Assembly: GCA_903813345.2 (NCBI GenBank)
Contig: CAIIXF020000011.1
Coordinates: 27,828,166-27,892,165, forward strand
Source of the DNA: Owenia fusiformis
Lineage: Eukaryota > Annelida > Polychaeta > Sabellida > Oweniidae
Length of the DNA stretch: 64,000 bases
Direction of reading: 5' to 3'
The notes under the pieces are model-generated. The model ran no database searches and was not told the origin of the DNA. It saw nothing but the letters and a program-made list of their open reading frames with translations. Both the position numbers and the translations under genes were made by a program. Below are positions 11,001 through 21,231 of this stretch, piece by piece. Positions within the stretch are counted from its first letter, which is position 1, and every line of letters starts with the position of its first letter.

Positions 11001-14000
11001 ATATACAAATGTAACTAATTATTAGATCACTGTTATGTCAAGTTTATGATTAGTTAAACCGAGGTCATGTGACATCAAAGATCAGACCGAATATACACCT
11101 CCAATAGGCCACAGCTGGGTGTACAAAATTTCAATTAATCAATTTTCCCAACACAACACCAATCATAAAGTCAAGATACCTTTTTATTTTCAGCTGACTG
11201 GGTCTGTTTATCATCAACTCTGGGTATTGATTCCTCATCTGGTACTTTAATTGGCCTCGGAGCAAACAATGCCTCCTTGTCTTTACTCTGGTTGATTTCA
11301 TCATGAAGTATTAACAACCACTCCTCAAGTGATGTCCATAGTAGTTCTAGGTGCTGGGGAGACAGTAAAATCATAATTGTATGAACTATATATTTCAGTC
11401 CTGTCTTTATCCCATTCATATTCGACAAAAATACCTTGGATAATACCCCAGCTGTTACTGAAAAATATCTTGAATATTGTCCAGCCTTTATTGGATAAAT
11501 ACCTTGAATATTGTCAAAGCCTTTATTGGATAAATACCTTGAATATTGTCCCAGCATTTACTGAAAAATATCTTGAATATTGCCCAGCCTTTATTGGATA
11601 AATACCTTGAATATTGCCTAGCCTTTATTGGATAAATACCTCGAATATTGCCCAGCCTTTATTGGATAAATACCTTGAATATTCTCCCAGCCTTCATCGG
11701 ATAAATACCTTGAATATTGGATAAATACCGGTACCTTGAATATTGCCACAGCCTTTATTGGGTAAATACCTTGAATATTGTCACAGTCTTTATTGGATAA
11801 ATACCTTGAATAATGGATAAATACCTTGAATATCACCCCAGCCTTTAGTGGATAAATACCTTGAATATTACCCCAGCCTTTAGTGGATAAATACCTTGAA
11901 TATTGGATAAATACCTTGAATATTACCCCAGCCTTTAGTGGATAAATACCTTGAATATTGGATAAATACCTTGAATATTACCCCCGCCTTTAGTGGATAA
12001 ATACCTTGAATATTGCCCAAGCCTTTGGTGGATATACCTTGAATATTGGATAAATACCTTGAATAATACCCCACCATTTAGTGGATAAATACCTTGAACA
12101 ATGGATAAATACCTTGAATATTGCCCCAGCTTTTATTGAAGCCTTTGTGTTTCCACTGACTGCACATGTTCCATTTGTTCCAGTGGGCTGTGTAAGTTGA
12201 CTCTCTTTGTACAAGTTGCACATAAACTTTGCACACCTTAGTAGGCTTTTCACCTGATATGGCACATTACTGGACACACTGAAATACAGGGGAACACACA
12301 TAAACTTTGCACACCTCAGTAGGCTTTTCACCTGATATGGCACATTACTGGACACACTGAAATACAGGGGAACACACATAAACTTTGCACACCTTAGTAG
12401 GCTTTTCACCTGATATGGCACATTGCTGGACACACTGAAATACAGGGGTAAACACATAAACTTTGCACACCTTAGTAGGCTTTTCACCTGATATGGCACA
12501 TTGCTGGACACACTGAAATACAGGGGTACACACATAAACTTTGCACACCTTAGTAGGCATTTCACCTGATATGGCACATTGCTGGACACACTGAAATACA
12601 GGGGTACACGCATAAACTTTGCACACCTCAGTAGGCATTTCACCTGATATGGCACATTGCTGGACACACTGAAATACAGGGGTACACACATAAACTTTGC
12701 ACACCTCAGTAGGCATTTCACCTGATATGGCACATTGCTGGACACACTGAAATACAGGGGTACACACATAAACTTTGCACACCTTAGTAAGCTTTTCACC
12801 TGATTTTGCACATTGCTGGACACACTGAAATACAGGGGTAGACACATAAACGTTTAAGCATTAAGGTCTCTATGAATCAGGATTTAAATATCATTACAAC
12901 TGTATCAACACAACCTATTAATGTGATCTTGACCTTTAATATAGCATGACATGACCTAGACACTTAAGTATCCTTCCTTCACAAGTCAAATGAGATAGCT
13001 AATTAAAATGTGAAAATGATAAGAGATGAGTGATTTCTTTAACTATAACTTAAGATTGGTCCTTTTACAGGCTTCACTACTAACATCACTAGCAGTCTCC
13101 AAAAGTTAGCCAAATAGATGCACATTAGGTTACAGTAGCAATTACCTTAACAATTTGTGTCCTATATAAACTGCTTGTTGACCCAGTCCTATGAGTATAT
13201 CTGCACACATGGTTTGGTTCTTCTTCCTCAAGTAACTTAATACCTTGTAGAACTGCAACAATATTAACATAAAAATGGTCCTGTAAGCGTTTTGCACCAG
13301 AGTGAGAATATACATTTGAGGAGCAGTACCAATAGTGAGTAGATTTTGGATGACATTTTTAGAAACATGCTTGTAAAATGTAAGTCAAAAAACAAGTTTG
13401 CCCACTTTTGCATAACTGTAGAGTGAATACAGTTCATAGTTGTTGATGCATATGTAAAAACTGTATTCAATAGATGTCTCTAGTCATGCTCATCCATCCC
13501 ATTATTTATTCAAATATGTTAAAATAAAGTTTTATGTTTATCAATCATTCTAACTTATCTGAGTTATTCAAGGTTTGAAATCTATCAGAACCATGACCAA
13601 TATACGTCAATCTCCAAGCAAAAAGCACCAAACATCATCCTTTTATTTCCTTTTTTGAGGATAAGATGTTTAGCACCCTGCACTTGGAGGATGCAATTAC
13701 CTCTGTTTCTGCTAAGTCATCCTTCTGCACCATGGTGATTAGGGACTCAAATAATGTTGGTATCTGTTCAAGTAACATTTCACATGTTTCACTGTAACCA
13801 CCCTAAAAACATAAAATATAATGTACAAGCATATGTAAATATTATTAAGTCAACATGCTGTGGCAGTAAAAAGTTAAAAAGAAAACTTGCACTTCAGATT
13901 ATGTGATATACTGGAGCAGTTTTCAATAGCTTTAACTCCTTGCATAGTGCATGCAGAAGTGAAAGAGTCAAAAATAAATTATGTTTTTTCTATAAAATAG

Positions 14001-17000
14001 CTTCATTCTCATCTTCCATTCTCGTCAACTTCCAGATATTAGAAAATTTGATTATGGAATAATGTTAACATATTTAGTTACATTTAAAGCCAGCACCCAC
14101 CTGTACAGAGAGCTCCAGGGGTGTTGCATTGCTCCCATCAGGCACAAACTTTGCACCCCTCGATAGTAGTATCATCGCAGTGTCCCTCTGTCCATGGCTA
14201 TAATTAAGATGTTCAGATTTCAGTTTTTGGAGACTCAATATGCAAACATACACATTTGTCGCTTATTTTGATGCACTGTACAAAAATTTCCAAGCCTTAG
14301 ATTTTAAGGATGCAAAATTTCATGAGCAAACTTCTATTGAATATTTTTCTACAGTTCACCAAAGTATGCAACAAAAACATGTGTGGGGTACGATGTAATG
14401 AACATATTTCATCAAAATATATTTTGGATTGTGATATTGATCAGCTAATTGGCAAGAGGAGGGCGGTATAAGAAATTGCCTCATTATGAGTTAAATCATA
14501 GTTTTTTGTTTGTTCATTGAGATGTTACTTCTTGTGCACGAAAAATTTGATTTTTTAATTATTTTCACATTCTTTTTTAAAAAAACTCGCACCTGCATGC
14601 AAAGTGTAAAGGTGACGACTTTTGGTAGTTACATAAGTCCACATTTGCTCCGTTATCAATGAGGCATGTTACAGTAGATTTGTGACCATTCTGTGATGCA
14701 ACATGTAACGCTGTCTGACCTTGGGCATCCTGGAGGAATAAATTGGAATTGATACAATCGTAGTAATACACTTGGGAATTGATCCAAATATGTTTATACA
14801 CTCGGGGAACAAGTCCATAATATTGGAGTTGAGTTTTATGAAATAAAAACAAAAGAGAGGGGCCAATTCAATTGCTGTAGATGTTCACAACAAGGCTTCC
14901 AGTATATGATAAACAAATATTTATTAAAAAAAGAAAAAAAAGTTTATTCTCGAGATGTTATTTTTCATTGAGGTTGACCTCAAAATATAAGTGTTCATTG
15001 GGATAACTCCAACCTCAAAATGGAGTTGCTACTACAAAATGGTGATGTACATTGGCATTCATTTCCTTTTGGCATTTTTTTGAGATTTTTCAACAAATTA
15101 AATTTCAACAGAACATATCGCATAATTCACTGGTCACTCAAGGTTAAAGTTTTAGACCAACCTTTGATGGTTTTTAAAATTAAGAGTTAGAAGATGAATC
15201 ACTCATGGATACATTCCATGTACGTTTACATACCTCAACATCCACATTATGCACATATTGTAATAGATCATGAAGCATCTCGGTGCGTCCATTCACAGCC
15301 AACCAATGGATCTGAAAATTAGATACATCATATTCACTTAGCATAAAGTGGTGCAGTGCTAATCAGCAAATGCAGTATGTCAAAAGCAAAGAACATATGA
15401 AATAATAACAATACAAAACTAAATGGAAATCAGTTATTTTGTGTTTTCACTTGACTGGTTCAGTACAAGTAAATGACACATTGATTTACGGAAAACTCAA
15501 TGATGGTTTACTGTATAACATATTTAATTCAAAACATACAATATTTTTACTAATCAATGTAACTCCCAATGATTTAAATGCTAAAAATGCTAATTAGCAT
15601 CAAATGATTTAAGGCCCGGTCACACCGCCCGGACGTTGCTGGAGCGTTCCTTGAACGTTGAAAAAATTCATCAACGCTCGTCAACGCGCACAAAATGGGG
15701 AAAAAAACAAAAACACGGGCGTTGGCTTAGCGGTGCACCGCTGAAGCCCGCGTTGCTTTAGCGTTGGTTAAGCGGTTGCGAGCGGTAGCTAGCGTTTGTT
15801 TAGCGGTAATGCGAGCGTTGGTATAGCGGCGTTCTGCGCATGAGAGCGTTGCCTCGGCGGGGGTATAAATAGCAGCAGGGTTGGTTTAGCAGCATATCGC
15901 GTTTGACTACTGGGAAATTATTTCAAGTGGGAAGTGTTTAAGAGTAAAGACCTTTATTGGAATTTGTAACTTTAACAAAAGTCCTTCAAGGATTAAAAAA
16001 GAAATGTTTTAAATCCAAAGTGCTTCTATTAATGTAATATGACATTAAGAATGAATAACATTACAATTTTCATTAATAATCTCTCATATCATTTCAAACA
16101 AACATATCACAATTTAATCGTTGCATTTCCATTACTTGGAACCGATTTACGTTCAAATTGCTTTAACAATGTCAAATAACATATACAGCAAAGTAATAAT
16201 CATGACGCATGACAAATTTTTGCATTGCTGTGCGCGCATCAACTTTTTGTATAATACCATGACGAGTGCAACATTTTACAAGCTGCGCAGAAAATTCACA
16301 GATAATTTATTGAATTGCTTGACGTGAAAACACTAGATATATACTATATTTGAATAAAGGTCTCAGTAAAAGTCTATTTGTATTAACATATAATGAAAAA
16401 CAAAAATCGCATAATTCACCTTTTTATAATCCAAAATCAGAAACTTTGAGCGCTTAATTTAGGAATTTACAATGCAAAAAATTGAAATGCCAGACATGAA
16501 TATATATCAAATGTAAAACGCACAAGTGTCTCCACAGTGTTCTACACAGTGGTGCATTTCTCCACGTATTTATAGCCAAATTCTGGTCCCGCTCCGACAC
16601 CTCTATACCAACGCCAAAGCAAAGTTCATCGCCGCCATGGAACGCTGAGATAACGTCCGACACCGTTTCCAACAACCCCATGTACGCTGATAAAACGCTA
16701 ACAACCGCTCCACCGACGTTTGTGCAACGTTTAATCGCCGCCCGGGCAACACTGGCGAAACAGCGGTGGTCCAGCGTTTAAGATTTCTGCGTTGGTCTAG
16801 CGGATTCAAGCGTCCACGAACTTGCGTCTAGCGGTGCCAAACTTTGACTGGGCGTTGGTGGAGCGGTGATAAACTTTGCCAGGGCGTAAAATTGTCCCTT
16901 TTTCAACGCTCGCAATATTTTGAGCAGCTCAAAACTTTTGGAGCGTTAGGATGGCCACTCGAGAAACATCCGCGTTGGCCGAGCGTTTACAGCGTTGCTT

Positions 17001-19673
17001 TAACGGATGCCAACTTTTGTTAAACGGTGGTGAACGTTTACGAGCGTTGATGATTTTTTTCAACGTTCAAGGAACGCTCCAGCAACGTTTAGGCGGTGTG
17101 ACCGGGCCTTTAATGGAGTAAATTGCAATAAGGGAGCATTGGTCAATGCGGTTACGTTCCAAGTCCACTTATGATTTCATTGAAGCAAGCCATTTATCAA
17201 AAGCTGACCACATTCAAACTATAACTGACTGTTCAAGAATGATAACATCTCAATAACTTCCTGCACTTTCTAACCCATGGTGGAATTCACAAATTCACCC
17301 ATTTACATGCAAAACTAAGATGGCATCAAAATTGACGCAACACAATAATCCATCTATAATTGTATTTTTCTTACTATTGTCAGGCCCTCATTGCTTTTTA
17401 TGTTCACATCAGATTTATATTCCAGCAGCTTGTTCAAACATTTCTTCTGTCTGAAAAATTCAAAATCATAATATATGAAACATTTAAACATATAAATAAA
17501 GCGTATCATATCATGATTTGTATACATATACAAACATAAAATTATCTTGCCCAGTTTATTGTATTGTATTCATTCCAATATCATGATGACATAGCACATA
17601 TTGTAAACAATTGTAGATTTTCACTGGGCCTCTATAAGTAAGACCACTTTTTGTCCTGATGGAGCTTCCCAGAATAAATATAGTTTGCAAATCAAATCCA
17701 ATCAAGGAAACAAGGCATTAACATACAAAATGTCACCAACTGCCATTTGTAACAGATGTGGAATGCCAGACACTAACCGACAAACACCATCCGAAAAAAA
17801 GTTGCACTATAATAATATGTGACCAATTTTGGTGTTGGGATAAAAATGAATTATAATCGCTATTCATCTTTTAAATTCTCCTACCCATTTCTTGCGGCCA
17901 AGTGTAGAGGGGTGCACCCAGACATATCCTGCTTGTTCACATCTCCTCCTTTCTTCAGCAACAAACACAAGCACTCATAGGAGCCACAGCTGCATATACA
18001 AAAATAATTCAAATTTGAAAGAATACCTTTTACTGCAGTGTTAATAAAATGAGGAGAATTTTCAAATGCATTTTCAAATAAAACAAGACTTTGAAAACTA
18101 TGGTAATATGCCATTGTCTATCTCTGATTTTTTAAATTAAATTTCTCATATGGTATGGACTAGGAACTTACTTTGCAGCCAGGGGCGGATCTGGGAACCA
18201 ACAAGGGGAGGGGGCCCAAATTTCAGGTCAAAGAAAAAAACTTTGGAAAAAAGTTTGAAATTTTGAGGCCCATATTCTTCAAAATTTGGCCCAGTAATGA
18301 CCAAAAAGGCCCACTTTTTGGGGCCTTTTTTGCTAAAATCCCAATTTCTTTTTCTAGGCCCACCCAAGGGGGGGGGGTATGAGGTTTCTCATTGGATGGA
18401 CTTACTTTGCAGCTATGTGTATGAGGTTTCTCTTTGCTCTGCCAGCCCCATAATCGGGAGAATAGTCTGTGTTGGCCAGCAAGTCAGCTACAGATCTAAA
18501 TAAGATGAAATATGTAGATAGTTTAAGGTGAGAGCGTTTCTTATTTGAAATAAGATCTGTCAAGTTGCTTATGGTTTACACATAAGCACAACGTTTTTTG
18601 AATTTCTATATTTTCAAGAATATAAAGTTCTATATGAGAGTGTATTAAATTCATTTAAGGATCGGAGTTAAAGTACTTGCACCTGTAAACATTATATTAT
18701 GATTAAATGAGTAACTTGTACAAAATAACAAGTCAAGGATAAAGCCACCTTGAATGAATCATTTAAAATGTAAAGGATCTTCAGATGAACATTTTAAACA
18801 TGATTCTTTTCTTGGCTGTTTCATCTGTAATATTGTCAATTCAATGCACAATGATGGAAATATAATCAGCTTGAATAGATTTTTAACCAGATAATCCTGC
18901 AGTGTTGTCATGTTTAACCTTGTATCTTATATTATGTTAGAAATATGTACCTGTGCTGGTTTGCTATCACCATGGGCATCAGAACAAAGAATGCAGAGTT
19001 AGCATCTGAAATATAAGCAGATAGTTTAGAATATTGGGACATTAGATACATTGATATTGGTATGAAATTGTTGCTGGGACAAGCAAAAAGTGTTCAGATT
19101 GGCAGGTGTTCAGATTGGCAGGTATTCACATTCAAAGGTTTTCAGCATGGAAGTCTATGATCGATTAAAAAATGTGACTGAAAAAATCAGGTTTAAATGT
19201 AGTTTCTATGGGACAATGCAATTGAAAAATGAATGGTGTATTTATTTCATACTAAGCTGCTCAGACCATATACTCCATATGATACAGTATGAGTACTTAT
19301 AAGAACATTTTATGTATTACTGGGATGTCTATTTCTCAGAGAAAATTACTCATGTCCAGTATGAAGATGAGACGGACTGTAAATTAAAATATCAAACAGA
19401 GCAAAGAAAATCATAATTATTAATACAGGTTGATATCTTATCACGACATTCAGTTAAAAACACAAAAGAAGGGATAATCTATACATGTCTTTCAAGCCCA
19501 ATATCCAGGATACACTCACTCTACATGAGGTAGAATGTCTATGAGTAAGTTTTCTTCTACTACCTCTGATATAAACTGAACCTTATATATTAGATTATAT
19601 ATAACATACCTGTAGGAAGTTGAACTGTCCTGGCACTCTTAAGTGATCTTGCCAAATGTTGTATGAACTCCAT
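1946..19673 (-). CDS. HACE1: HACE1 E3 ubiquitin ligase (ankyrin repeats + HECT), 17 exons, 3' end outside the window
   Basis: HACE1 is a HECT E3 ligase; its known substrates include active Rac1. CDS exons on the minus strand, in order: 19673-19610, 19005-18951, 18495-18406, 17989-17885, 17450-17375, 15311-15234, 14729-14593, 14197-14101, 13802-13701, 13252-13146, 12278-12113, 11353-11180, 6448-6279, 3650-3494, 3075-2964, 2768-2433, 2110-1946. All junctions are GT-AG and phases agree throughout (2191 nt, about 730 codons). The start [20 protein letters not shown] matches the family N-terminus. Ankyrin repeats follow, e.g. [13 protein letters not shown] and [17 protein letters not shown]. The linker contains [18 protein letters not shown]-lobe motifs include [42 protein letters not shown] and [14 protein letters not shown]. 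Family length is about 909 residues. The last roughly 155, with the catalytic Cys of the C-lobe, are not in the window. Several exon edges are tandemly amplified. Confidence 0.95.
2290..2400 (-). mobile_element. tRNA-derived SINE head, minus strand
   Basis: Read on the minus strand there is an A-box-like TAGCTCAGTGGTAGAGCA (2378-2361) and a B-box-like GGTTCAATCCC (2335-2325) with tRNA-like spacing. The arms do not close into an acceptor stem, so it is a SINE relic rather than a tRNA gene. It ends about 30 bp from the donor of HACE1 exon 16. Confidence 0.6.
2870..2935 (+). repeat. Interspersed repeat fragment, family also at 17705-17800 and 54628-54735
   Basis: The stretch around CATTTGTTACAGATGCCAAC followed by ACCGCCAAACACC recurs, diverged, in another HACE1 intron and downstream of the universal stress protein gene. 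No termini were recognised. It is probably a fragment of an old transposon. Confidence 0.5.
3355..3475 (-). repeat. Two-copy ~60-bp intronic tandem duplication
   Basis: Two diverged copies of a unit containing ATACCAGGTGT, then AATTTCACCATTTCCACTCC, sit side by side just inside the intron after HACE1 exon 14. Unlike the other HACE1 arrays this one does not include the splice donor (3493-3492). Confidence 0.6.
4185..5940 (+). CDS. Secreted VWC / TSP1 / trypsin-like / TSP1 protein, nested in a HACE1 intron
   Basis: Two exons, 4185-4671 and 4802-5940 (GT-AG, phase 1), encode 541 residues. Residues 1 to about 24 form a signal peptide ([19 protein letters not shown]). A Cys-rich region follows, then a VWC-like module ([20 protein letters not shown]), and a TSP1-like segment ([13 protein letters not shown]). 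Next is a chymotrypsin-fold domain with [17 protein letters not shown] (His272), DNDIAIVVL (Asp328) and Ser430 in [10 protein letters not shown]. The protein ends with a C-terminal TSP1 ([20 protein letters not shown]). The S1-pocket Asp is kept (Asp424), predicting trypsin-like specificity. The usual GDSGGP is SNSGGP: the Asp that pairs with the new N-terminus on zymogen activation is Asn, and no R-IVGG-type cleavage site is seen. Activity is therefore uncertain. The start is either of two adjacent ATGs (4185 or 4188). A poly(A) signal follows at 6012. The gene runs opposite to its host intron, between HACE1 exons 13 and 14. Confidence 0.88.
6012..6017 (+). terminator. Poly(A) signal of the protease-like gene
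   Basis: AATAAA lies 72 bp after the TAA at 5938-5940 and about 260 bp before HACE1 exon 13 on the other strand. Confidence 0.6.
6580..10997. mobile_element. 4.4-kb foldback-like DNA element with ~1-kb inverted arms
   Basis: The termini TAGCGCAGTCAGATGTCC (from 6580) and its complement (to 10997) open inverted arms of about 1 kb, roughly 6580-7600 and 9950-10997. Both arms contain landmarks such as GATTTCGGGGCAAGTGAT and the run CTGATAGGGGT…GGGGTCAGAG. Each arm also carries several copies of a ~180-bp unit around GGGGTAACCTTATTTTACCT (about 7090, 7265, 7445 and 7850 on the left, mirrored on the right). Long TIRs with internal tandem repeats fit a foldback-type or other long-TIR element. The target duplication is ambiguous (possibly ATA). 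The centre holds decayed coding sequence. It fills most of the HACE1 intron between exons 12 and 13. Confidence 0.8.
9180..9370 (+). pseudogene. Decayed transposon ORF relic (nuclease-like motifs)
   Basis: Across several frames one reads SDVVILAY, then [12 protein letters not shown], then [13 protein letters not shown]. This order resembles a repetitive invertebrate protein family whose D-containing blocks look like PIN/FEN-type nucleases. Stops and frameshifts separate the blocks, so it is non-functional. The family assignment rests on motif memory only. Confidence 0.4.
11415..12120 (-). repeat. Donor-bearing minisatellite adjoining HACE1 exon 11 (about 23 units)
   Basis: About 23 copies of a motif that reads on the minus strand AATATTCAAG|GTATTTATCC occur in units of about 34 bp (with CAGCCTTTATT spacers) and about 20 bp (without). 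The unit nearest the exon contains the genuine exon 11 donor: the exon ends at 12113 with …GCAATATTCAAG and GT follows at 12112-12111. Every further unit repeats a near-identical donor-like site in the intron. Unit length is not a multiple of three. Readthrough from exon 11 stays open only to a stop at about 11990. Confidence 0.9.
12113..12278 (-). CDS. HACE1: HACE1 exon 11 (linker after the ankyrin repeats)
   Basis: This exon is listed separately because arrays of its own edges flank it. The acceptor TATTTCAG precedes 12278 and the donor GTATTT follows 12113. It joins exon 10 (…GHKLL) as [20 protein letters not shown] and ends …IFK, joining exon 12 ([13 protein letters not shown]). Both joins match HACE1 (HKLLSLSSN and VFKPLELLW in the human protein). 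It is 166 nt long and enters in phase 2, leaving in phase 0. The upstream copies would be added in frame if an upstream acceptor were used. Confidence 0.85.
12221..12844 (-). repeat. Eight-copy 78-bp array of the HACE1 exon 11 acceptor and 5' part
   Basis: Units start at 12221, 12299, 12377, 12455, 12533, 12611, 12689 and 12767, with an exact 78-bp period. Each contains, on the minus strand, a pyrimidine-rich CCCCTGTATTTCAG acceptor followed by the first ~57 nt of exon 11. Eight acceptors therefore lie at 12278, 12356, 12434, 12512, 12590, 12668, 12746 and 12824. Because 78 is divisible by three and no unit has a stop, one frame runs through the array into the true exon. It repeats [20 protein letters not shown]-type 26-residue units. 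Variation is mostly single bases (K/C, V/L, R). Confidence 0.93.
15864..15871 (+). promoter_or_regulatory. TATA box inside the Harbinger-like element (left arm)
   Basis: TATAAATA in a GC-rich context (GGCGGGGGTATAAATAGCAG) is a strong match to a pol II core promoter pointing inward. It is paired with an identical octamer on the other strand at 16574-16567. Confidence 0.5.
16567..16574 (-). promoter_or_regulatory. TATA box inside the Harbinger-like element (right arm)
   Basis: The minus strand reads TATAAATA, pointing inward toward the left-arm promoter. Two convergent promoters fit the two-gene plan of autonomous PIF/Harbinger elements, but no long frame follows either one here. Confidence 0.4.
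17705..17800 (+). repeat. Interspersed repeat fragment (same family as 2870 and 54628)
   Basis: AAGGCATTAACATACAAAAT followed by GTCACCAACTGCCATTTGTAA, then CACTAACCGACAAACACC, closely matches 54628-54735 in order and spacing. Confidence 0.5.
18168..18410 (-). repeat. Duplicated HACE1 exon 3 donor edge split by a ~200-bp insertion
   Basis: The real exon 3 edge reads on the plus strand CTTACTTTGCAGC, then TATGTGTATGAGGTTTCTC (from 18401). A second copy lies just downstream in transcription order: CTTACTTTGCAGC at 18168-18180 and TATGAGGTTTCTC at 18378-18390. The two halves are separated by an insert (about 18180-18377) that begins CAGGGGCGGATCTGGG and ends in a G-run. The pre-insertion duplicate was about 35-40 bp and carried a second donor. 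The insert resembles the gene-poor, G-tract-containing repeats seen elsewhere in the window. Confidence 0.7.
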
Positions 19674-20469
19674 TATATTGCACGATTGTCCCTTTGAATT
19701 CTGCCTAGTTCTGCAAAACATCAAATCACTCCTTAGGGCACTACTCATGTACCATACACTGTCATTTTATTCTTGAATGACTGTGTAAGAGTAAGCTAGT
19801 AAATCAACAAGATGGAGCCCTTGTGTTCCTTATGGTCAATATTGCCATGTAAAAAAGTATATAAGGTACAAATATATATGTACTTTTATGCCTTATGCTG
19901 TATATCTGTATGTACATGAGCAGCTACATGTATATGTGCGGCTACATACACATGTCACAGTAAAGGATCATTGATATAGAATGTCTGAAGAAGTAATGTT
20001 CTATTCTTGTGATATACTGTGCTGACTTCACACAATTCAATCAATATGCATTCCTCATGAAGGCTAGCATAATGATATTAGGTGACTCAACCCAATTTTA
20101 CTTGATATATACCAGATGAGCTATTTATAAAACATGACTCATCCATCTGCATCAGCTGGCATTCTGCATAAATCTTCTTCTTCTTCTATTACAGTACAGA
20201 CTCCTCTTGAGGCAATTTCTTGAGTAGAAGAATTATACTTAAAATACATGCTATAAGAAAGCACAAAGAATCATTTAAATATTTGTACAGGTAGTACTGT
20301 TTGGCTCAAAACAGACAAATGACTTACATTTTGATTTACTCACTCTATTATCACCCACAATCATGAAAAATATTTTTATCATCTTCTTTTCAAGTCATAT
20401 AATCCACCTTATACAAAAAACGGATTTAAAACATAGTGAAAAAGTATATTGTTTCAGAAATACCTTATT

Positions 20470-20565
20470 GACATTAAATTACGACCCCATCACTAAGCAT
20501 ACTTCGAAATTAGTCGAAATATTTTACTTCCTTGGCCGCCATTGACCTTGTAGCAGTTTCGTCCG
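20470..20565 (-). promoter_or_regulatory. Likely HACE1 promoter / 5' UTR exon
   Basis: The minus strand carries AATGGCGGCCAAGG at about 20541-20528, a YY1-type element typical of housekeeping transcription starts. An AATAAG|GTATTT donor-like site follows about 70 bp further on. An acceptor (TTTTGCAG, about 19717) stands just upstream of the HACE1 start codon, implying a spliced 5' UTR. The ATG in the YY1 motif would open only a nine-codon upstream ORF. The divergent NHL gene begins a few hundred bases to the right. This is inference without transcript data. Confidence 0.4.
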
Positions 20566-21231
20566 GTGTAGAATTTGATAAAATGGTACGCGTACAATCT
20601 ATAAATACAATTTGATTTTTGGTGTCTTTTTACTCAAAAATACACAAATGTAGGTCGAATGTTTTCATATTGTGCTACATTTGCTACATTTCTTGTACCA
20701 AAAATGTCTAATTTGTTTAATGATTTGAGTTGAATGTAAGGTGAAATCACGTACGCACCATTTTGTTGACAGTGTATTTTCTCGTTGCTAGTTGCAACAA
20801 CAGGTGTTTCAAAATGGAGTCAAGCAGGTAAATAATTCAGGTGTGATATCAATTATTAATTTACCTGTTATTGGAATTTATAATCAATGTTTTGAAGTAT
20901 TTTAAATGTCATTAAACTTTGTGAACCTTTCCAATCACTGCAATTTTGAGAAAATCGAAGTTTAAGGATCTATTCAGGCATAAAAATTAATTGGAATGGT
21001 AGGCTGCTATTAGTACATGTATCCAACAGGCTGACTAAGTACAGGATATAGTCTAAGGCTGCTATAGTTAAATAAGTTTAAAGTGAGACTAGTCCCAGTA
21101 ATGGGTAGAAAGTGTACATCCTACATGGTACTATTATGGTTGTTTGATAATAATATTTATTCTTAATTTCAGTTGAAACGACAATTCTGAAGAACGTCTC
21201 ATTTTAAAAGTTGATTGTACCAGCTGCCAAG

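Larger units (their letters stand above)
15612..17109. mobile_element. 1.5-kb PIF/Harbinger-like non-autonomous element
   Basis: TIRs begin AGGCCCGGTCACACCG (15612) and end with its complement at 17109. They are flanked by the direct repeat TTA (15609-15611 and 17110-17112), the 3-bp duplication of PIF/Harbinger elements. The arms are rich in a subterminal motif of the type AGCGTTGGTTTAGCGG in both orientations, plausible transposase-binding sites. No transposase frame remains. The element sits in the HACE1 intron between exons 5 and 6 and is far more GC/CpG-rich than its surroundings. Confidence 0.8.

Noticed and set aside
11990-12847. 285-codon minus-strand frame as an independent repeat-protein gene
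   Set aside because: It is the HACE1 exon 11 frame extended through copies of its own 5' half; it has splice acceptors in every unit and no start of its own.
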